Notes: generated by a model not told the origin, from the sequence alone. DNA of 64,000 nt from DASRZM01 sp035686365 (GCA_035686365.1 DASRZM010000119.1:1-64000), one strand, 5' to 3'; positions 8,695 through 17,494 are shown, counted from the stretch's first letter. Made by a program: numbers and translations.

Positions 8695-9696
8695 TCACCA
8701 CGGCGGCAGCCTGCGCATCTGGTGCGCCTGGCGGTCGATGAAGGTCTGTGCCGGATCGATCCCCTTGGACTTGAGGATGTGCGAGCGCACGGCAGCCTCC
8801 AGCAGCACGGCAAGGTTGCGGCCCGGCGCCACCGGCAGCGTGATCATCGGCACCTCCAGGTCCAGCACCTTGCGGTGGCCCACGTCGCCGTAGAGCCGGT
8901 CGATGCCGCCCGGGTCGGCCATGGGATCGGCCGGCTGCAGGTGCACGATCAGGCGCAGGTACTTGTTCCGCTTCACGGCGGTGTCGCCGAACATGGCGCG
9001 GATGTCCAGGATGCCCAGGCCGCGGACCTCGAGCATGTCCTGCAGCATCTCCGGGCAGGTGCCGTCGAGCACGTCCGGGGCGATCTGGGTGAAGTCCGGC
9101 GCATCGTCGGCGACCAGGCGGTGGCCCCGGGTGATCAGCTCCAGCGCCAGCTCGCTCTTGCCCGAGCCGGCCTCGCCGGTGATCAGCACGCCGATGGAAT
9201 ACACCTCCATGAACACGCCATGCAGGGTCTCGCGCAGCGCCAGCAGCCGTGCCAGGTGGTACTGCATGTAGGTCAGCAGCTCGTGGCCACGCCGGTCCGA
9301 GACCCACAGTGGCGTGCCGGACTCCTCGACCGCGTCGCGCAGGTCCGGCGGGCAGGGCTGGTTCCTGGTGATGATCAGCGCCAGTGGCCGCTGCGCGGTG
9401 ATCTTTGCCAGTGTTTCCCAGCGCTGGCGCGGATCCAGGCCGTCCAGGTACTTCAGCTCCTCGGTGCCCAGGATCTGTACCTTGTTCGGGTAGATCGTGT
9501 TCAGGTAGCCGGCAAGCGAGGGACGCCGCGCCAGGTGATCGCCAGGCTCGAGCATGCGCTCGGCGCCGCGCTGCCCGGCCAGCCAGCGCAGGCCCAGTCG
9601 CTGGGACAGCTGGTCGAACAGGCTGCGTGCGGAAACCCGCACGCCCGTCTCGGCGTCTGCCTCGGGTGTTCGGACCGGCGTGCTGTCCACGGACAC
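8695..9696 (-). CDS. hprK: HPr kinase/phosphorylase HprK
   Basis: Phosphorylates and dephosphorylates Ser46 of HPr, linking carbon state to transcriptional or post-translational control. The 333-residue protein carries the N-terminal HprK domain (to about residue 150), Walker A GEAGSGKS at 174-181, and the HprK signature region around LGILDIRAMFGD. The GTG at 9696 starts 8 bases after the ptsN stop and yields the expected length; the open frame extending to 10032 is antisense-like sequence overlapping ptsN. The HPr in this cluster keeps the target Ser46. It overlaps nothing downstream; rapZ follows after 7 bases. Confidence 0.93.
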   Translation of the reverse strand: MSVDSTPVRTPEADAETGVRVSARSLFDQLSQRLGLRWLAGQRGAERMLEPGDHLARRPSLAGYLNTIYPNKVQILGTEELKYLDGLDPRQRWETLAKITAQRPLALIITRNQPCPPDLRDAVEESGTPLWVSDRRGHELLTYMQYHLARLLALRETLHGVFMEVYSIGVLITGEAGSGKSELALELITRGHRLVADDAPDFTQIAPDVLDGTCPEMLQDMLEVRGLGILDIRAMFGDTAVKRNKYLRLIVHLQPADPMADPGGIDRLYGDVGHRKVLDLEVPMITLPVAPGRNLAVLLEAAVRSHILKSKGIDPAQTFIDRQAHQMRRLPPW

Positions 9697-9704
9697 CGGC
9701 GCTC

Positions 9705-10175
9705 TCAGGCGGCGGCGTGCGCGAGCTGCCAGTCCGACAGCAGCTGCAGCAGGGCCCCGGCGTCCGGCGCCTCGCGCAGGCGCCTGCAGAAGCTCTCGTC
9801 GCTGAACATCTCCGCCAGCTGCGAGAGCAGGGCCAGATGCTGGTTGCTGAAGTGCTCCGGCACCGCCAGGGCGAACAGCAGGTCGACCGGACCGCCGTCG
9901 CTGGCGCCGAAATCCAGCGGTTCGGACAGGCGCACGAAGGCGCCCACGGCCGAGGGCAGGGCGGCCATGCGCCCGTGCGGGATCGCCACGCCATGGCCCA
10001 GCGCGGTGGAACCGAGCTTCTCGCGCGCACACAGGCTGTCGAAGATCCTGCGCTCGAACTCGGCGCCCTGGCCGTCGGCCAGCAGCCCTGCCAGCGTCTC
10101 CAGCAAACGCTTCTTGCTCGAGACGTTGACCTCGACCCGCACCCGCGAGGGTGCCAGCAGATCTATCAGCAACAT
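9705..10175 (-). CDS. ptsN: PTS IIA-like nitrogen regulatory protein PtsN (EIIA-Ntr)
   Basis: A 156-residue EIIA of the fructose/Ntr class. The phosphorylatable residue is His67 in GHGVAIPHGR. The gene order rpoN-hpf-ptsN-hprK-rapZ is the classical rpoN region, where EIIA-Ntr controls potassium transport, sigma-E/envelope functions and other targets according to phosphorylation state. PtsP and NPr are not in the window, so phosphate may come from the EI/HPr pair encoded 2.5 kb downstream. Transcribed with hpf (38 bases upstream). Confidence 0.94.
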   Translation of the reverse strand: MLLIDLLAPSRVRVEVNVSSKKRLLETLAGLLADGQGAEFERRIFDSLCAREKLGSTALGHGVAIPHGRMAALPSAVGAFVRLSEPLDFGASDGGPVDLLFALAVPEHFSNQHLALLSQLAEMFSDESFCRRLREAPDAGALLQLLSDWQLAHAAA

Positions 10176-10213
10176 GACCGGATTCCCCTGTCGTTTCCGA
10201 TCCGTGCGGCCGG

Positions 10214-10540
10214 TCAGCCGAAATTGGCGGCGCGTACGGCCGCGGCGCCGCGATGGTGGTCCTTGAGCTTCTCCTTGTGCTTGACCACCTGGCGATCGAG
10301 CTTGTCGGACATCAGGTCGATCGACGCATACATGTCCGTGGCGATGGCATCGGCGTAGAGCGTGCGCTGCGATGCCAGCACGCTCGCCTCGGCCTTGTGC
10401 TCGAGCTTCTCCACCGTGAGGATCACGTGCACATCGATCAGGTTCTCGAAGCGGCGCTGGATCCGCTCCAGCTTGGAGCGCACGTATTCGCGCAGCGCCG
10501 GGGTGACATCGACCTGATGGCCTGTGATTTCGATCCGCAT
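10214..10540 (-). CDS. hpf: Ribosome hibernation promoting factor HPF (short form)
   Basis: Binds the 30S subunit near the decoding site and promotes 100S dimers in stationary phase. The 108-residue product begins MRIEITGHQVDVTPALREY, the standard HPF/YfiA start, and contains the SKLERIQRRF helix and ADAIATDMYASIDLM beta-strand/helix of the S30AE domain. The start at 10540 has an excellent AGGAGGT ribosome site 6 bases upstream, while the longer frame to 10663 does not look like family sequence. It lies 129 bases after rpoN. A second, divergent HPF-like gene is at 51.5 kb. Confidence 0.94.
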   Translation of the reverse strand: MRIEITGHQVDVTPALREYVRSKLERIQRRFENLIDVHVILTVEKLEHKAEASVLASQRTLYADAIATDMYASIDLMSDKLDRQVVKHKEKLKDHHRGAAAVRAANFG

Positions 10541-10669
10541 GGCTGACCTCCTTGCCGTTGCGATCGTGGAGATGCGGGCCGGCGCGGGGCCGGTCCGGGG
10601 TGGGAACGTGGACAGCCGGTCGGGCGACCGACCGCTGCGAGCGGGCCGGGGCGGTGGGATCATCGGAGT

Positions 10670-12127
10670 TCAGCCGAGCCGCTGCCGCTCGTTGGAAGAA
10701 GGGATATTCATCGCTTCGCGGTATTTTGCCACGGTTCGGCGGGCCACGGTGACGCCTTCGCCGCGCAGTTCAGCCGCCAGTCGCGCGTCCGACAGCGGCC
10801 GTCGGGGATCCTCACGCTCGACCAGGCGCCGGATCATGGCCTGGATGGCGGTGCTCGAGGCCGTCCCGCCATCGGTGGTGGACAGGCTCGAGGAGAAGAA
10901 GTGCTTGAATTCGAAGGTGCCGCGCGGTGTGTGAAGATATTTACGCGTCGTCACGCGTGAAATCGTGGATTCATGCAGCGCCAGCTCCTCGGCGATCTCG
11001 CGCAAGGTCAGCGGCCGCATCGCCTCGGGGCCGTGCTCGAGGAACCCGGTCTGGTGGCGGACGATCGCGTGGGCCACGCGCAGCAGCGTATCGGCCCGCG
11101 TCTCCAGGCTCTTGATCAGCCAGCGCGCCTCCTGCAGCTGACCGCGCAGGTAGGCTGCATCGCCCTTGGCGGCGGCGCCGATCAGCGATTCGTAATGGCG
11201 GTTGATCGCCAGTTTCGGGCGGCCCGACTGCGCCAGGCGCACCCGCCAGATCCCGCGCTCGCGTTCCACGTAGGCGTCCGGCGCCACATACTCGACCGGG
11301 CCACTGGCGATCCGGTCGCCGGGCTTGGGGTCGAGCGAGCGCAACAGGTCCACGGCCTCGCGCATCTGTGCGCGCTCCACGCCCAGCTCGTGCGCCAGCC
11401 GGTCCAGCCCGGACCGCGCCAGCTCCTCCAGGTGCGACTTCGCCACGGCCTGCGCCAGCTCCAGGCCCGGCGTGTCCCCGGGCAGCATCGAAAGCTGCAC
11501 GAGCAGGCATTCGCTCAGGTCGCGGGCGCCGACGCCCAGCGGGTCGAAGCGCTGGATGCGGTGCAGGACCGCTTCGATCTCGTCGCTGCCGCACTCCACT
11601 TCGGCCGCCAGCCACTGGCCGATCGCCTCCACGTCCTCGCGCAGGTAGCCGTCGTCGCCGATCGACTCGATCAGGGTAACGGCGATCGCATGATCGCGCG
11701 GCGACAGCGTGGTCAGGTTCAGCTGCCACATCAGGTGGTCGTGCAGGTTCTCCGGCTCGGCGGCACTGACGCCGCCCTCGAACTCGTCCTCGGACGTGCC
11801 GCCGGCGCGGCTGTAGTGCTCGTCCCAGACCGGTTCGTAGTCGAGCGGTGCGTCCTCGACCATCTCGACCTGGGGCTCGGGCTCGCGATCGGGGCGCTCC
11901 CCGGGTTCGGTGTCCTCGCCGTTGCCCTGCGCGTCCTCGGCGCGATCCAGCAGCGGATTGGACTCCAGCGCCAGGTTGATCTCGGTCTCCAGTTCGACCG
12001 CCGAGAGCTGCAGCAGGCGGATTGCCTGACGCAGCTGCGGCGTCAGCGTGAGCTGTTGGCCGAGTCTGAGCTGGAGCGCAGGTTTCACTTCGATCCGGTG
12101 GGTCGGTGGGCGGGCTTGCCGGGACAT
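10670..12127 (-). CDS. rpoN: RNA polymerase sigma-54 factor RpoN
   Basis: Directs RNA polymerase to -24/-12 promoters with AAA+ activators. The 485-residue protein has the Gln/Leu-rich region I (LRLGQQLTLTPQLRQAIRLL), an acidic linker (about residues 60-110), the core-binding region, a helix-turn-helix, and the RpoN box ARRTVAKYRE at residues 462-471. Length and motif order are normal. It follows lptB by 34 bases and precedes hpf, the typical arrangement. I saw no convincing -24/-12 promoter within the intergenic spaces of this window. Confidence 0.96.
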   Translation of the reverse strand: MSRQARPPTHRIEVKPALQLRLGQQLTLTPQLRQAIRLLQLSAVELETEINLALESNPLLDRAEDAQGNGEDTEPGERPDREPEPQVEMVEDAPLDYEPVWDEHYSRAGGTSEDEFEGGVSAAEPENLHDHLMWQLNLTTLSPRDHAIAVTLIESIGDDGYLREDVEAIGQWLAAEVECGSDEIEAVLHRIQRFDPLGVGARDLSECLLVQLSMLPGDTPGLELAQAVAKSHLEELARSGLDRLAHELGVERAQMREAVDLLRSLDPKPGDRIASGPVEYVAPDAYVERERGIWRVRLAQSGRPKLAINRHYESLIGAAAKGDAAYLRGQLQEARWLIKSLETRADTLLRVAHAIVRHQTGFLEHGPEAMRPLTLREIAEELALHESTISRVTTRKYLHTPRGTFEFKHFFSSSLSTTDGGTASSTAIQAMIRRLVEREDPRRPLSDARLAAELRGEGVTVARRTVAKYREAMNIPSSNERQRLG

Positions 12128-12161
12128 CGCCCGCGCGGGGCCGCGGCCCGTACGGCAGAGC

Positions 12162-12881
12162 TTACAGCCGGAAGCTCTCGCCCAGGTAGACGCGCCGCAC
12201 CTCCGGATTCGAAAGCACGGCCTCCGGGCTGCCCTGGGTGAGCACGCGGCCCTCGTTGAGGATGTAGGCGCGATCGCAGATGCCCAGCGTCTCGCGCACG
12301 TTGTGGTCGGTGATCAGCACGCCGATGCCCTTCATCTTCAGGTGCTTGACGATCCGCTGGATCTCCCCGACCGAGATCGGATCCACGCCGGCGAACGGTT
12401 CGTCGAGCAGCATCAGGCGCGGGCGCGTCGCCAGCGCGCGCGCGATCTCCACGCGCCGCCGCTCGCCGCCCGAAAGGCTGGCCCCGGCCTGGTCGGCGAC
12501 GTGGGCAACCTGCAGTTCCTCGAGCAGCTCCACCAGTTCGCGTTCGCGCGCATCGCGGTCCAGGTCGGTGCGCAGCTCCAGGAACGCGCGCACGTTGTCG
12601 GCGACCGAGAGCCTGCGGAACACCGAAGGCTCCTGTGGCAGGTAACCCACGCCCAGCCGTGCCCTGGCGTGCATGGGCAGGCGCGTGATGTCGCGGCCGT
12701 CGAGCCGGATCTCGCCGGCGTCGGCGGCGATCAGGCCCACGATCATGTAGAAGCACGTGGTCTTGCCGGCGCCGTTGGGGCCCAGCAGCCCGACCACCTC
12801 GCCGGCGTCCAGCGACAGGCCGAAGTCGCGGACGACCTCGCGCGCCCGGTAGCGCTTGCGGAGCGCGCGCGCGACGAGCAT
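12162..12881 (-). CDS. lptB: LPS export ABC transporter ATP-binding protein LptB
   Basis: ATPase of the LptB2FGC complex that extracts lipopolysaccharide from the inner membrane and pushes it along the LptA bridge. The 239-residue protein has Walker A GPNGAGKT at residues 34-41, the signature LSGGERRR, and Walker B LMLLDEPFAGVDP; the FYMIVGLI and TDHNVRETL segments are typical of LptB. Its ATG overlaps the lptA stop by one base. The order lptC-lptA-lptB-rpoN is conserved in many gammaproteobacteria. lptF and lptG are not in this window. Confidence 0.96.
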   Translation of the reverse strand: MLVARALRKRYRAREVVRDFGLSLDAGEVVGLLGPNGAGKTTCFYMIVGLIAADAGEIRLDGRDITRLPMHARARLGVGYLPQEPSVFRRLSVADNVRAFLELRTDLDRDARERELVELLEELQVAHVADQAGASLSGGERRRVEIARALATRPRLMLLDEPFAGVDPISVGEIQRIVKHLKMKGIGVLITDHNVRETLGICDRAYILNEGRVLTQGSPEAVLSNPEVRRVYLGESFRL

Positions 12882-13411
12882 CAGCGCGCTTCGGACGCCG
12901 CGCCGTTCGCCTTCGGCTCGATGCGCATGCGGACGCGGCCGCCTTCGCCGCCTGCGCGCAACTGGCCCGAGGTCAGGTCGTAGACGATGCGCTCGCCGCT
13001 GAGACGGCCCTGCGGCTCGGAGACCTCGACCGCGCCGGTCAGCACCAGCGAATCGCCGGCCAGGTCGTACTCGATACGGCGCGCCCGTGCCCGGGTCAGG
13101 CCGCCCTCGTCCTTTTCCTGCTGCAGCGTCGCCGGGGTGCCCTCGAGCACGGCCTTGGCGACGGCACCGTTGCGGCGCGTGACCACGGCGCGGTCGGCCT
13201 CGATCAGCAGCGTGCCCTGGGTGATGCGCACGTTGTCGGTCAGGGTCGCGGTGCCGTCGGCCGAGAGCGTGGCATCGGCGTGGTCGGCCTCGATCTCCAT
13301 GGGCTGGTTGCGGTCGCTGGTACGGGACGCGGCGGGGCCGGCGGCAAGGCTCGCGGCCAGCAGCGCGGCAAGCAGGGCGGTCGCCCGGGGTTCAGCGTAG
13401 CGTGCGGTCAT
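12881..13411 (-). CDS. lptA: LPS transport periplasmic protein LptA
   Basis: Periplasmic bridge protein that carries LPS between LptC and LptD. The 176-residue precursor has a signal peptide (residues 1 to about 30, with an Ala/Leu-rich core) and then the OstA-like beta-jellyroll opening QPMEIEADHAD, with repeated short strands such as ATLTDNVRITQGTLLIEAD. The start at 13411 was chosen because it leads directly into the signal sequence and lies within the last 20 bases of lptC; the frame open to 13465 adds non-conserved residues. lptB follows with a one-base overlap. Confidence 0.92.
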   Translation of the reverse strand: MTARYAEPRATALLAALLAASLAAGPAASRTSDRNQPMEIEADHADATLSADGTATLTDNVRITQGTLLIEADRAVVTRRNGAVAKAVLEGTPATLQQEKDEGGLTRARARRIEYDLAGDSLVLTGAVEVSEPQGRLSGERIVYDLTSGQLRAGGEGGRVRMRIEPKANGAASEAR

Positions 13412-13958
13412 AGCGGGCGCGTACCTCCGAGAGCAGTTCGATGCGGCGTGCGTCGAAGTCGGCACGCAGGCCGAGGCCGCGCAGTATAGAACCCGGTGCC
13501 GTCACGGTCACCGATTGCCCGGTTTCGGCACGGCGTTCGCGCGGAAACACGCTCAGTTCGGAGGTCGTGAGTTCGATGCGCCCGCCCTTTTTCCCGCGCC
13601 CTTCCACGCGCACGTCCCGGAGCAGCCGGATCTCGTCGCCCTCGGCCGAAACCCACGCGCGGTCCGATCGCGCCTGCCAGGGGGAACCGTCGGGGTCCGG
13701 GAACACGAATCGGGGCGACTGGACGTCGAGCGTGCCCAGGTAGGGATGGCGCGCCAGCCGAGGCCCGCGCACCGAGAACGACTCCACGCCGTCGCTGTCG
13801 AGCGCGACCAGCTCGAAATCCTCCAGGCTGTAGTCCGAGCGCGGCGGGCCCACCAGCTGCGGCGGCTCGTCGCGTTGCGAGAGCTGCCACAACCACCAGC
13901 CGCTGACGGCGGCCACCACCACGAGCAGCAGGTGCGGAAGCCAGCGCCGCGGATTCAT
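13392..13958 (-). CDS. lptC: LPS export membrane protein LptC
   Basis: Bitopic inner-membrane partner of LptB2FG that accepts LPS and hands it to LptA. The 188-residue protein starts with one membrane helix (about residues 8-26, with WLPHLLLVVVAAVSGWWLW) and a periplasmic beta-jellyroll containing SDYSLEDFELVALDSDG, typical of LptC/YrbK. Its start overlaps the kdsC stop by 4 bases (ATGA) and its end overlaps lptA by 20 bases, so the three genes are translationally coupled. It is otherwise a normal-length family member. Confidence 0.92.
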   Translation of the reverse strand: MNPRRWLPHLLLVVVAAVSGWWLWQLSQRDEPPQLVGPPRSDYSLEDFELVALDSDGVESFSVRGPRLARHPYLGTLDVQSPRFVFPDPDGSPWQARSDRAWVSAEGDEIRLLRDVRVEGRGKKGGRIELTTSELSVFPRERRAETGQSVTVTAPGSILRGLGLRADFDARRIELLSEVRARYDRTLR

Positions 13959-14509
13959 TCAGGCAGGAACCGGTGCAGCACGCGTTCGGCCAGTCCCTGG
14001 GCGCTCAGGATCAGGTCGCACGCCTCGCGCACAGCGCCGTGGCCGCCGACGGACCGCGTGCACCAGTGCACCCGGGACCTGACCCAGGGATGGGCGTCGG
14101 CCGGCGCCAGCGACAGGCCCACCCGGGTGAGGACGGGCAGGTCCGGGAGGTCGTCGCCCATGAAAGCGACCTCCGAGGGGACCACGGTCAACGCATGCAG
14201 CAGGTGGGTCAGGCTGTGCAGCTTGTCGGTGGCGCCCTGGAAGACGTGCCGCAGCCCGAGCTCGCGCGCCCGTGCGGCCACGACCAGGCTCTCGCGGGTG
14301 GTGATCAGCGCCACCTCGATGCCCTGCTCGCGCAGGGCTTTCATGCCGAAGCCGTCGAGCACGTTGAAGCCCTTGAACTGCTCGCCCTCGGGCGTGTACC
14401 AGAGCTGCCCGTCGGTCAGCGTGCCGTCGACATCGATGGCCAGCAGCTTCACGCGAGCGGCGCGGTCGCGGATGTCCAGGGGGATCTCGGAGAGGTAGTC
14501 GGTGCTCAT
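13955..14509 (-). CDS. kdsC: 3-deoxy-D-manno-octulosonate-8-phosphate phosphatase KdsC
   Basis: HAD-family phosphatase that releases Kdo from Kdo-8-phosphate for LPS inner core. The 184-residue protein has the nucleophile motif DVDGTLTDG (Asp26, acid/base Asp28), the motif-II-like VALITTRES, and the metal-binding MGDDLPDLP. The start at 14509 (MSTDYL) gives a standard C0-type HAD length; upstream extension is not conserved. It is 125 bases downstream of kdsD and overlaps lptC by 4 bases, so Kdo supply is co-expressed with LPS export. Confidence 0.94.
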   Translation of the reverse strand: MSTDYLSEIPLDIRDRAARVKLLAIDVDGTLTDGQLWYTPEGEQFKGFNVLDGFGMKALREQGIEVALITTRESLVVAARARELGLRHVFQGATDKLHSLTHLLHALTVVPSEVAFMGDDLPDLPVLTRVGLSLAPADAHPWVRSRVHWCTRSVGGHGAVREACDLILSAQGLAERVLHRFLPE

Positions 14510-14634
14510 GCGGCAAGGTCCGGTCGAAACGCGGGTGTCTGAAGTTCCAGTGGCCGGTTCCCGTGGCCAGCCGGAAGTCGGTGATCGGCACGGTTCCGGC
14601 AATGCGGACTGCAAACCGGCGACCGGAACTGTTC

Positions 14635-15708
14635 TCAGACGACCCGGGCCCGCAGCAGGTCGTGGATGTTCAGCGCACCCACGGCGCGGCCCTCACCATC
14701 CACGACCACCAGGGCGTTGATCTTGTGCGCCTCCATCAGGCGGGCGGCCTCGATCGCCAGCTTGTCGGTGGCGATCACCTTCGGATCGCGGCTCATCAGG
14801 TCGGTCACCGGGGTGCCGCGCAGATCGATCTGCTCATCGTCGAGGGCACGGCGCAGGTCGCCGTCGGTGAACACGCCCAGCAGGCGATCGTCGTCGCCGA
14901 CGATCGCGGTCATGCCCAGGCGCTTGCGGCTCATCTCGACCAGCGCATCGCTGAGCGAGGCGCCGGCAGGCACCCGCGGCACTTCCGGGCCCGAGTGCAT
15001 GATGTCGGCGATGTGCAGCAGCAGGCGGCGTCCCAGGCTGCCGGCCGGATGCGAGCGCGCGAAGTCCTCTTCGGTGAACCCGCGCGCGTCCAGCAGCGCG
15101 ATCGCCAGTGCGTCGCCCATGACCAGCGCCGCGGTCGTGCTTGCGGTCGGCGCCAGGTTCAACGGGCAGGCCTCGCCGGGCACGCTCACGTCCAGGTGGA
15201 CATCGGCCAGCCGCGCCAGCGTCGAGGCCGGGCGCCCGGTCATTGCAATCAGCGGATTGCCCTGGCGCTTGAGCACCGGGACGATCATCAGCACCTCGTC
15301 GGTCTCGCCGGAATTCGACAGCGCCAGCACGATATCGGCGTCGGTGATCATGCCCAGGTCGCCGTGGCTGGCCTCACCGGGATGCACGTAGAAGGCCGGC
15401 GTGCCGGTGGAAGCCAGGGTGGCGGCGATCTTGCGGGCGATGTGCCCGGATTTGCCCATGCCGGTGGCCACCACCCGGCCGCGGCCGCCGTACATCAACC
15501 GGCATGCGGCGACGAAGGCCTCGTCGATCCGGGGCTTGAGCGCCTCCAGCGCCTCGGCCTCGATATCGATCACCGCCAGCGCGCTGCGCGCGATGGCGCC
15601 CGGATCCAGGTCGACCCCCGGTCGCGGCGGCCGGGGCGCGGGCTCGGAGGCAGCCCCGGCCAAGGGCTCGGGCAGTGGCTTGGGCACGCTTTGCACAGGG
15701 GCGTTCAT
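14635..15708 (-). CDS. kdsD: Arabinose-5-phosphate isomerase KdsD
   Basis: Converts ribulose-5-phosphate to arabinose-5-phosphate, the first committed step toward Kdo. The 357-residue product has a SIS sugar-isomerase domain (ATGMGKSGHIARK, ALSNSGETDE, SHPAGSLGRR) followed by a tandem CBS pair (about residues 240-357). An N-terminal tail of about 35 residues rich in Pro and Ala is longer than in E. coli KdsD. The start at 15708 opens MNAPVQSVPK; no other in-frame ATG fits. It heads the LPS block and diverges from ibaG-murA across a 149-base promoter space. Confidence 0.94.
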   Translation of the reverse strand: MNAPVQSVPKPLPEPLAGAASEPAPRPPRPGVDLDPGAIARSALAVIDIEAEALEALKPRIDEAFVAACRLMYGGRGRVVATGMGKSGHIARKIAATLASTGTPAFYVHPGEASHGDLGMITDADIVLALSNSGETDEVLMIVPVLKRQGNPLIAMTGRPASTLARLADVHLDVSVPGEACPLNLAPTASTTAALVMGDALAIALLDARGFTEEDFARSHPAGSLGRRLLLHIADIMHSGPEVPRVPAGASLSDALVEMSRKRLGMTAIVGDDDRLLGVFTDGDLRRALDDEQIDLRGTPVTDLMSRDPKVIATDKLAIEAARLMEAHKINALVVVDGEGRAVGALNIHDLLRARVV

Positions 15709-15761
15709 GACTTTTCGCTGGCGGCAGGGGCGCGGTGGGTCCGGCCATTGCCGGGCTTTGT

Positions 15762-15767
15762 TAAGAT
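15762..15767 (+). promoter_or_regulatory. Candidate -10 element for ibaG-murA
   Basis: TAAGAT preceded by TGT lies 91 bases before the ibaG start in the divergent kdsD/ibaG gap (15709-15857). No strong -35 was seen at 17 bases. Nothing else structured was found in the gap, so both divergent promoters must lie here. Confidence 0.3.
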
Positions 15768-15857
15768 CCGCGGCCATTCTATCCCACGGGCTGCGCGTGG
15801 CCCGCAGCGATGGATCCGGACCGCGGCCCCCCGCGGCCACCTGGAGCAGGGCCTTCC

Positions 15858-16094
15858 ATGGACGCCGAAACCATCCGCCGGCTGATCGAGTCCGGGCTGC
15901 CCGGCGCACGCGCCCGGGTCCAGGGCGCGGACGGGGTCCATTTCGAGGCTACCGTCGTGTGCGCGGACTTTGCCGGCAAGCTGCCCCTGGCACGTCATCG
16001 CATGGTCTACGCCACCCTGGGCGGGCGCATGGGCGGCGAGATCCACGCCCTGGCCCTGAAGACGCTGACGCCCGCCGAAGCCGGTCCGGACTGA
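15858..16094 (+). CDS. ibaG: BolA-family protein IbaG
   Basis: A 78-residue BolA-like protein; family members pair with monothiol glutaredoxins to handle iron-sulfur clusters. The fold is visible as the helix DAETIRRLIESGLPGA, the central VHFEATVVC strand, the FAGKLPLARHRMVYATLG segment that carries the conserved RHR-like motif, and GEIHALALKTLTP. The ATG at 15858 has a GGAGCAGG ribosome site. It overlaps murA by one base (TGATG); ibaG-murA pairing is conserved across Proteobacteria, though the functional reason is unclear. Confidence 0.92.
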   Translation: MDAETIRRLIESGLPGARARVQGADGVHFEATVVCADFAGKLPLARHRMVYATLGGRMGGEIHALALKTLTPAEAGPD

Positions 16095-17353
16095 TGGCCA
16101 GGATCGTCATCACGGGCAATGGTCCACTCACCGGCGAGGTCCGCATCTCCGGCGCCAAGAACGCGGTTCTGCCGATCCTTTGTGCCTGTCTGCTGGCCGA
16201 TGAACCGGTGGAGATCGGCAACGTCCCGCACCTGCAGGACGTGACCACGACGATGGCGCTGCTGGGCGAGATGGGTGTGGCGTACGTGGTCGACGAACGC
16301 ATGCGTATCCACGTGGACGCGCGTGGCGTGGACCGCCACGTGGCGCCCTACGAGATGGTCAAGACCATGCGCGCCTCGATCCTGGTGCTGGGCCCGCTGC
16401 TGGCCCGCCACGGTCGTGCCGAGGTCTCGCTGCCGGGCGGCTGCGCGATCGGCTCGCGGCCGGTGGACCAGCACGTTCGTGGACTGCGTCGGCTGGGCGC
16501 GCGGGTCGAGGTCGAGGGTGGCTACATCCGCGCCCAGGCCGACCGGCTGCGGGGCGCCCGGATCGTCATGGACGTGGTCACGGTGACCGGGACCGAGAAC
16601 CTGATGATGGCGGCCACGCTGGCGCAGGGCACGACCGTGCTGGAGAACGCCGCGCAGGAGCCGGAGATCGTCGACCTGGCGCGCTGCCTCAACGCCATGG
16701 GCGCGCAGATCCAGGGCGCCGGCACGACCACGATCCACATCCAGGGTGTGGAGCGCCTGCGCGGGTGCAGCTACAACGTGCTGCCCGATCGCATCGAGAC
16801 CGGCACCTTCCTGGTGGCGGGTGCGATCACCGGCGGCCGGGTGCGCACACGCGATGCCGATCCGGGCACGCTGGAGGCGGTGCTGCTCAAGCTCGAGCAG
16901 GCCGGCGCACAGGTGTCCACCGGCCCGGACTGGATCGAACTGGACATGCGCGGCCGGCGCCCGAGCGCGGTCGACGTGACGACCGCGCCGTATCCGGCCT
17001 TTCCGACCGACATGCAGGCGCAGTTCGTCGCCCTGAACTGCATCGCCCAGGGCGTGGGCGTGGTCACCGAGACCGTGTTCGAGAACCGCTTCATGCACGT
17101 GGAGGAACTGCGCCGGCTGGGCGCCGACATCCGCGTGGAAGGCAACACCGCGATCGTGACCGGCGTGCCGCGCCTGAGCGGCGCGCCGCTGATGGCCACC
17201 GATCTGCGGGCATCGGCCAGCCTGGTCCTGGCCGGGCTGGCCGCCGAGGGCGAGACCACGGTCGATCGCGTCTACCACATCGATCGCGGCTACGAGCGTA
17301 TCGAGGAAAAGCTCGGTGCGCTGGGGGCGAAGATCCGCCGGCTGCCGGGCTGA
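16094..17353 (+). CDS. murA: UDP-N-acetylglucosamine 1-carboxyvinyltransferase MurA
   Basis: Catalyses the first committed step of peptidoglycan synthesis, transferring enolpyruvate from PEP to UDP-GlcNAc in the cytosol. The 419-residue protein has two EPT domains, opens with GPLTGEVRISGAKNAVLP, and keeps the catalytic, fosfomycin-sensitive Cys117 in LPGGCAIGSRPVDQH. The C-terminal region DLRASASLVLAGLAAEG and YHIDRGYERIEEKL is also canonical. It is coupled to ibaG by a one-base overlap. Because amgK-murU (24 kb) can supply UDP-MurNAc by recycling, this cell may be less dependent on MurA when wall fragments are available. Confidence 0.97.
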   Translation: MARIVITGNGPLTGEVRISGAKNAVLPILCACLLADEPVEIGNVPHLQDVTTTMALLGEMGVAYVVDERMRIHVDARGVDRHVAPYEMVKTMRASILVLGPLLARHGRAEVSLPGGCAIGSRPVDQHVRGLRRLGARVEVEGGYIRAQADRLRGARIVMDVVTVTGTENLMMAATLAQGTTVLENAAQEPEIVDLARCLNAMGAQIQGAGTTTIHIQGVERLRGCSYNVLPDRIETGTFLVAGAITGGRVRTRDADPGTLEAVLLKLEQAGAQVSTGPDWIELDMRGRRPSAVDVTTAPYPAFPTDMQAQFVALNCIAQGVGVVTETVFENRFMHVEELRRLGADIRVEGNTAIVTGVPRLSGAPLMATDLRASASLVLAGLAAEGETTVDRVYHIDRGYERIEEKLGALGAKIRRLPG

Positions 17354-17394
17354 GCGGCCTGATCCAGTCGCGTCTGGGCGTGTCCAGACCTTTC

Positions 17395-17486
17395 CTGGGA
17401 AACTCTGAACAAGTTCACAGGTTCGCGCGCCATGGATGGCGCGCTCGCGGATCAAGCACGCAAGTGCTTGATCAGACCTTTCCCAG
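17395..17486. repeat. Hairpin-train repeat (family A), closed by an outer stem, between convergent murA and DUF3108 gene
   Basis: Hairpins 1-3 of the copy at 1.1 kb recur almost unchanged: AACTCTGAAC with GTTCACAGGTT, the perfect GCGCGCCAT/ATGGCGCGC stem, and ATCAAGCAC/GTGCTTGAT around GCAA. CTGGGAAA at 17395-17402 and TTTCCCAG at 17479-17486 pair perfectly around all three, so a single strand could fold into a cloverleaf-like multibranch structure. Hairpins 4-5 are absent here. Confidence 0.85.
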
Positions 17487-17494
17487 TACTGCGC

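Noticed and set aside
8695..10032. A 445-codon HprK
   Set aside because: The first 112 codons run inside ptsN in another frame and show no HprK similarity; the GTG at 9696 fits length and spacing.
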